Assembly (NCBI GenBank): GCA_020720345.1
Contig: DYOT01000034.1
Location: 1 to 7,761, forward strand
DNA from: Candidatus Caenarcanum sp.
GTDB taxonomy: Bacteria; Cyanobacteriota; Vampirovibrionia; Gastranaerophilales; UBA9971
Reading direction: 5' to 3'
Length of the DNA stretch: 7,761 bases
Shown: positions 5,231-7,761 of the stretch, one piece after another
Position numbering within the stretch: the first letter of the stretch is position 1
How the letters are laid out: each line of letters begins with the position of its first letter
The notes under the pieces: generated by a model
The model's database searches: none
What the model saw: only the letters and a program-made list of their open reading frames with translations
What the model was told of the DNA's origin: nothing
Translations under genes and position numbers: made by a program

Positions 5231-7743
5231 TGCAAAGCCCTCTCGTATAAACTTATAAATCTCTTTAATATTATGGAAGGCTCATAGTCTTTTGTTTTAC
5301 TCCAATCTTTCTTTCCATTTCCGCTCATATAAAGATAATGCTTTGCTCTTGTCATTCCGACATAAATTAGCCGCAAATGTTCGTGAATTTTTTCAAGCTT
5401 AATTTTGTCAACACTTTTATGAAGTTTTTTAATCTGCTTTATTTGGTTAATAAGATTATCACTATATTTAAGTTTAATTTTTTCAGGAGTTACAGAATAA
5501 TTATAGCTATTTTCCTGCATTTCCGGCATAAATACCGCATCAAATTCAAGACCTTTTGCCTTGTGAACAGTCATTATCTGGACAAATTCGTACTTATCGT
5601 CATCTTTTTCAACTTCATTAAAAAATTTTACTCCGCTTAAACGGTTTTTTCTGCCAAGATTATCCAGATATACAAGCACTTCAGGCAGATTAACAATTTT
5701 GTTTTTTTCGTTGTCAGTTTCCTGCCTGCGGAACCTGTTAACCAGAAGGCTTATTATTCTTGCGTTAGACCTGTCTATAACACTTTCAAAATAATGGCTG
5801 CCAAGTTCAGATATGATTTCTTCCGGCGGTAAAATTGCCTTATCAAGCCACTTAAATATTTCATCCTGAAATTTTGTCAGATTTGATTTTTCACTGTCAT
5901 TGCGAGGAGGCGGTGAAACCGCCGACGCGGCAATCCATTCTAATTCTTTTGGATTGCTTCGCTTCGCATTGCTAAGCTCGCAATGACGAATTTGACTGCC
6001 TGGAAACTCAAGCAGCGTGTCATTGTCAAAGCAGATAAAAGGAGAGCCTATTTTTTCAAGAAAATGTGCTGAATCAAACTGGTATTCAATTATTCCTGCT
6101 TTTGTCAACTCTTTATATAAATTTCTTATAAAATCGTTGCGCCACGGATTATTAAGCACATCAAGAAAAGCCTTTATAAACCTGAAAACCTTTTTCTGAG
6201 CTACAGCTTCAGAGTAACAAATATATGGGATATTAACGCTTTCAAGAAACTCAGCCCATTTGATAACAGAAATATTCATTCGTAATAAAATACCAATATT
6301 GAACTTAAATCCGCTTTTTCTGAGTTTTTCAATTTCTTGTGCAACTTTGGCTTTTTCATCTTCAGGAGTTTCATAAATATTAAAATTCAAACATTCTTTT
6401 GTTTCAGGATTTTTCCCTGCAACCGCCTTGATTTTCTGATTGCTAAAAGCGTCCTTAAGGTTTTTATCATTTTCAGCGAAGTCTATAAGAGTATTTGCAA
6501 GCTCAAAAATCTCCTCGGCGCATCTCTGGGAGTGATCCATAACAATTTTGTTTTTTGTCTTTTCTGTAAAATCAATGAAATTTTGAGAATTAGAGCTGGA
6601 AAAACTGGATGTAATTGCCTGATTGGGGTCTCCGCACCTGATTAAATTGCCATGCTTTGCGCTTAAAATTTCCAACAGTTCTTGCTGGACCGAAGTAGAA
6701 TCCTGTGCCTCATCTTCTATAATGTATTTGAACTTATGCTGATATTGTTCTCTTATATCGGAATTGTTCTTTAAAAGCTTAACACTTTCAATGAGCAGAT
6801 CATCGAAATCCACCATGTTTCTATTTTTTAAAGATGTCTGGTAATGAGTATAAATTGGAAAAAAATCAAATAATTCTTTATATAAGTCAGAATTTTTATA
6901 TTCAAGAAATTTTTCTATATCTTTAGGTTTTATTTCAAGAAATTTTGCCTGAGAAATTGCTCCCGCATAGTCATTTTCTTCGTTAAGAATTTTAAATTTT
7001 ATGGAGTCATCGCAGACATCAAAATCAGAATCAAGCCCCAATTTTGTATGATTTCCGTCCTGTTTGATTATACTCAGCGCCAAACCGTGAATAGTGCTTA
7101 TGTGGGGAAATTTTACCAGTTCAGGACAGGAATTTTTGATTCTTTCCCTGATATTTCTAGCCGCAGAATCCATATAGGTTAATACTAATATATCTTCGGG
7201 GCGGCAGTCGCCACCTTTTTGAATCATTTTTAGGATAAGTGCTTCCAGTATTTTTGTCTTACCTGCTCCTGGTACGGCAGAAATTGCCATAGTCCCGCCA
7301 TTATAATCAAGAACAGGTGCCTGATCTTTTCTGGGAGTGAAATTAAACTTAATTTCCACATGCTCGTTTTTATTCGATAAGAAATTTTCTATTCCTCCGT
7401 TATTTTCCGCACCCGACGGATTAAGCTGGCTTGCATAACAGTAAATTTTATCATTTGACAGTAAAACAAGCTTTCTTAAAACATGTGCAGTCTTTTCATG
7501 AGTTAGTTTTTTATGTATTTCAGGGGTATATTTATCTCCCTGCCAGTTTTTGTGGAAAACCCATGCATTATATAACGGACCTATATCGTCTTTTGTCCAT
7601 GAATTGTCAGATATATCCAGCCATATCTGAATTTTAGACTCTATTTCCAGATCTATAAGCTTTTGAGGTGTGGCAATTTTTACGCTGTTTTCCTTTAATT
7701 CAGGTGCGGAAGAAGGATTATCAGAAACAATAGTGTCTTTCAT
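5227..7743 (-). CDS. UvrD/Rep-type superfamily 1A DNA helicase carrying an in-frame palindromic-repeat insertion
   Basis: ATP-dependent 3'-5' DNA helicase of 838 residues. Motifs in order: Q-motif glutamine Q141; Walker A AVPGAGKT with K162; Ia VLTYMDSAARNIRERI (187-202); Ib TIHG (217-220); VDFDDLL (311-317); Walker B/II DEAQD (344-348); III GDPNQ (371-375); IV with R407; IVa-like GILLRMN onward (484-533); V TVHKAKGLEFD (725-735); VI RLIYVGMTRAK (791-801). All key residues are present, so it should be active. It ends 37 residues after motif VI, without a fused nuclease; that activity is encoded by the next gene, overlapping by ATGA. The first 130 residues before the Q-motif match nothing I recognise. 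Residues 586-616, in the region between IVa and V (domain 2B), come from a GC-rich palindromic repeat. The ATG at 7743 is the only start seen, but the frame stays open to the right edge and the ribosome site is weak (GGA, 8 nt), so an earlier start outside the window is possible. Confidence 0.94.
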   Translation of the reverse strand: MKDTIVSDNPSSAPELKENSVKIATPQKLIDLEIESKIQIWLDISDNSWTKDDIGPLYNAWVFHKNWQGDKYTPEIHKKLTHEKTAHVLRKLVLLSNDKIYCYASQLNPSGAENNGGIENFLSNKNEHVEIKFNFTPRKDQAPVLDYNGGTMAISAVPGAGKTKILEALILKMIQKGGDCRPEDILVLTYMDSAARNIRERIKNSCPELVKFPHISTIHGLALSIIKQDGNHTKLGLDSDFDVCDDSIKFKILNEENDYAGAISQAKFLEIKPKDIEKFLEYKNSDLYKELFDFFPIYTHYQTSLKNRNMVDFDDLLIESVKLLKNNSDIREQYQHKFKYIIEDEAQDSTSVQQELLEILSAKHGNLIRCGDPNQAITSSFSSSNSQNFIDFTEKTKNKIVMDHSQRCAEEIFELANTLIDFAENDKNLKDAFSNQKIKAVAGKNPETKECLNFNIYETPEDEKAKVAQEIEKLRKSGFKFNIGILLRMNISVIKWAEFLESVNIPYICYSEAVAQKKVFRFIKAFLDVLNNPWRNDFIRNLYKELTKAGIIEYQFDSAHFLEKIGSPFICFDNDTLLEFPGSQIRHCELSNAKRSNPKELEWIAASAVSPPPRNDSEKSNLTKFQDEIFKWLDKAILPPEEIISELGSHYFESVIDRSNARIISLLVNRFRRQETDNEKNKIVNLPEVLVYLDNLGRKNRLSGVKFFNEVEKDDDKYEFVQIMTVHKAKGLEFDAVFMPEMQENSYNYSVTPEKIKLKYSDNLINQIKQIKKLHKSVDKIKLEKIHEHLRLIYVGMTRAKHYLYMSGNGKKDWSKTKDYEPSIILKRFISLYERALQ
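5896..5987. repeat. 92-bp palindromic repeat element inside the helicase gene
   Basis: The ends are perfect 11-bp inverted repeats, GTCATTGCGAG (5896-5906) and CTCGCAATGAC (5977-5987). An inner pair GCAATCCA (5930-5937) and TGGATTGC (5950-5957) forms a second stem, and GGCGGT-gaa-ACCGCC (5909-5923) is a side hairpin, giving a cruciform or cloverleaf fold. By my count it is about 52% GC in much more AT-rich surroundings. It reads through in the helicase frame as residues 586-616 without a stop. The architecture, end sequence and insertion in a coding region resemble Rickettsia palindromic elements and other dispersed short repeats with CATTGCGAG-like ends. It has no coding capacity of its own; only one copy lies in this window. 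Confidence 0.85.
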
Positions 7744-7761
7744 TAAGATTATCCAGTCTTT

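Noticed and set aside
5881..5995. ATTTGA at 5881-5886 and 5990-5995 as a target-site duplication of the palindromic element
   Set aside because: The copies are not adjacent to the element ends (gaps of 9 and 2 nt), and their spacing of 109 bp is not a multiple of three, so it would not explain a preserved frame.
5377..7637. Plus-strand ORFs opposite the helicase
   Set aside because: They are phenylalanine- and isoleucine-rich shadows of AT-rich coding DNA and conflict with a complete helicase.
4544..7743. Gabija defence system or CRISPR Cas4 module
   Set aside because: Gabija pairs a UvrD-like GajB with an OLD-family GajA, while here the nuclease is RecB-like. No cas genes or repeat array are present.

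Overview
The window is AT-rich and bacterial, with compact gene spacing. It carries a partial valyl-tRNA synthetase, a small species-restricted membrane protein, a ribbon-helix-helix regulator paired with a PilZ (c-di-GMP receptor) protein, and a two-gene helicase/nuclease operon. No rRNA, tRNA, CRISPR array, transposase or phage gene is visible. The style of the small protein (short glutamine- and alanine-rich N-terminus, one glycine/alanine-rich membrane segment ending in a TRGK-like basic stop) together with the low GC recalls non-photosynthetic gut relatives of cyanobacteria (Vampirovibrionia/Melainabacteria, Gastranaerophilales). That placement is from memory and is only an inference.

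Layout. Minus strand 1-2650: valS, missing only its last few codons beyond the left edge. Region 2651-2911: divergent intergenic region with a perfect 36-bp palindrome placed at the predicted valS transcription start, plus further copies of an ATTTTATC-type motif. Plus strand 2912-3517: unrecognised single-pass membrane protein with an internal duplicated motif. Positions 3547-3579: strong bidirectional terminator shared with the convergent PilZ gene, whose last codons lie inside it. Minus strand 4451 to 3562: RHH regulator followed after a short gap by the PilZ protein, with an extended -10 promoter just upstream. Minus strand 7743 to 4544: UvrD/Rep-type superfamily 1 helicase followed, with an ATGA overlap, by a RecB/Cas4-like PD-(D/E)XK nuclease with a likely Fe-S cluster.

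How the genes may work together. The helicase and nuclease reproduce, as two translationally coupled proteins, the domain order found in single AddA, RecB and AdnB chains; they probably form one DNA end-processing or defence machine. The RHH-PilZ pair may link local transcription control to c-di-GMP signalling. The most striking feature is a 92-bp GC-rich palindromic repeat embedded in frame in the helicase gene, which adds about 31 residues. It resembles the selfish palindromic elements known inside Rickettsia genes.
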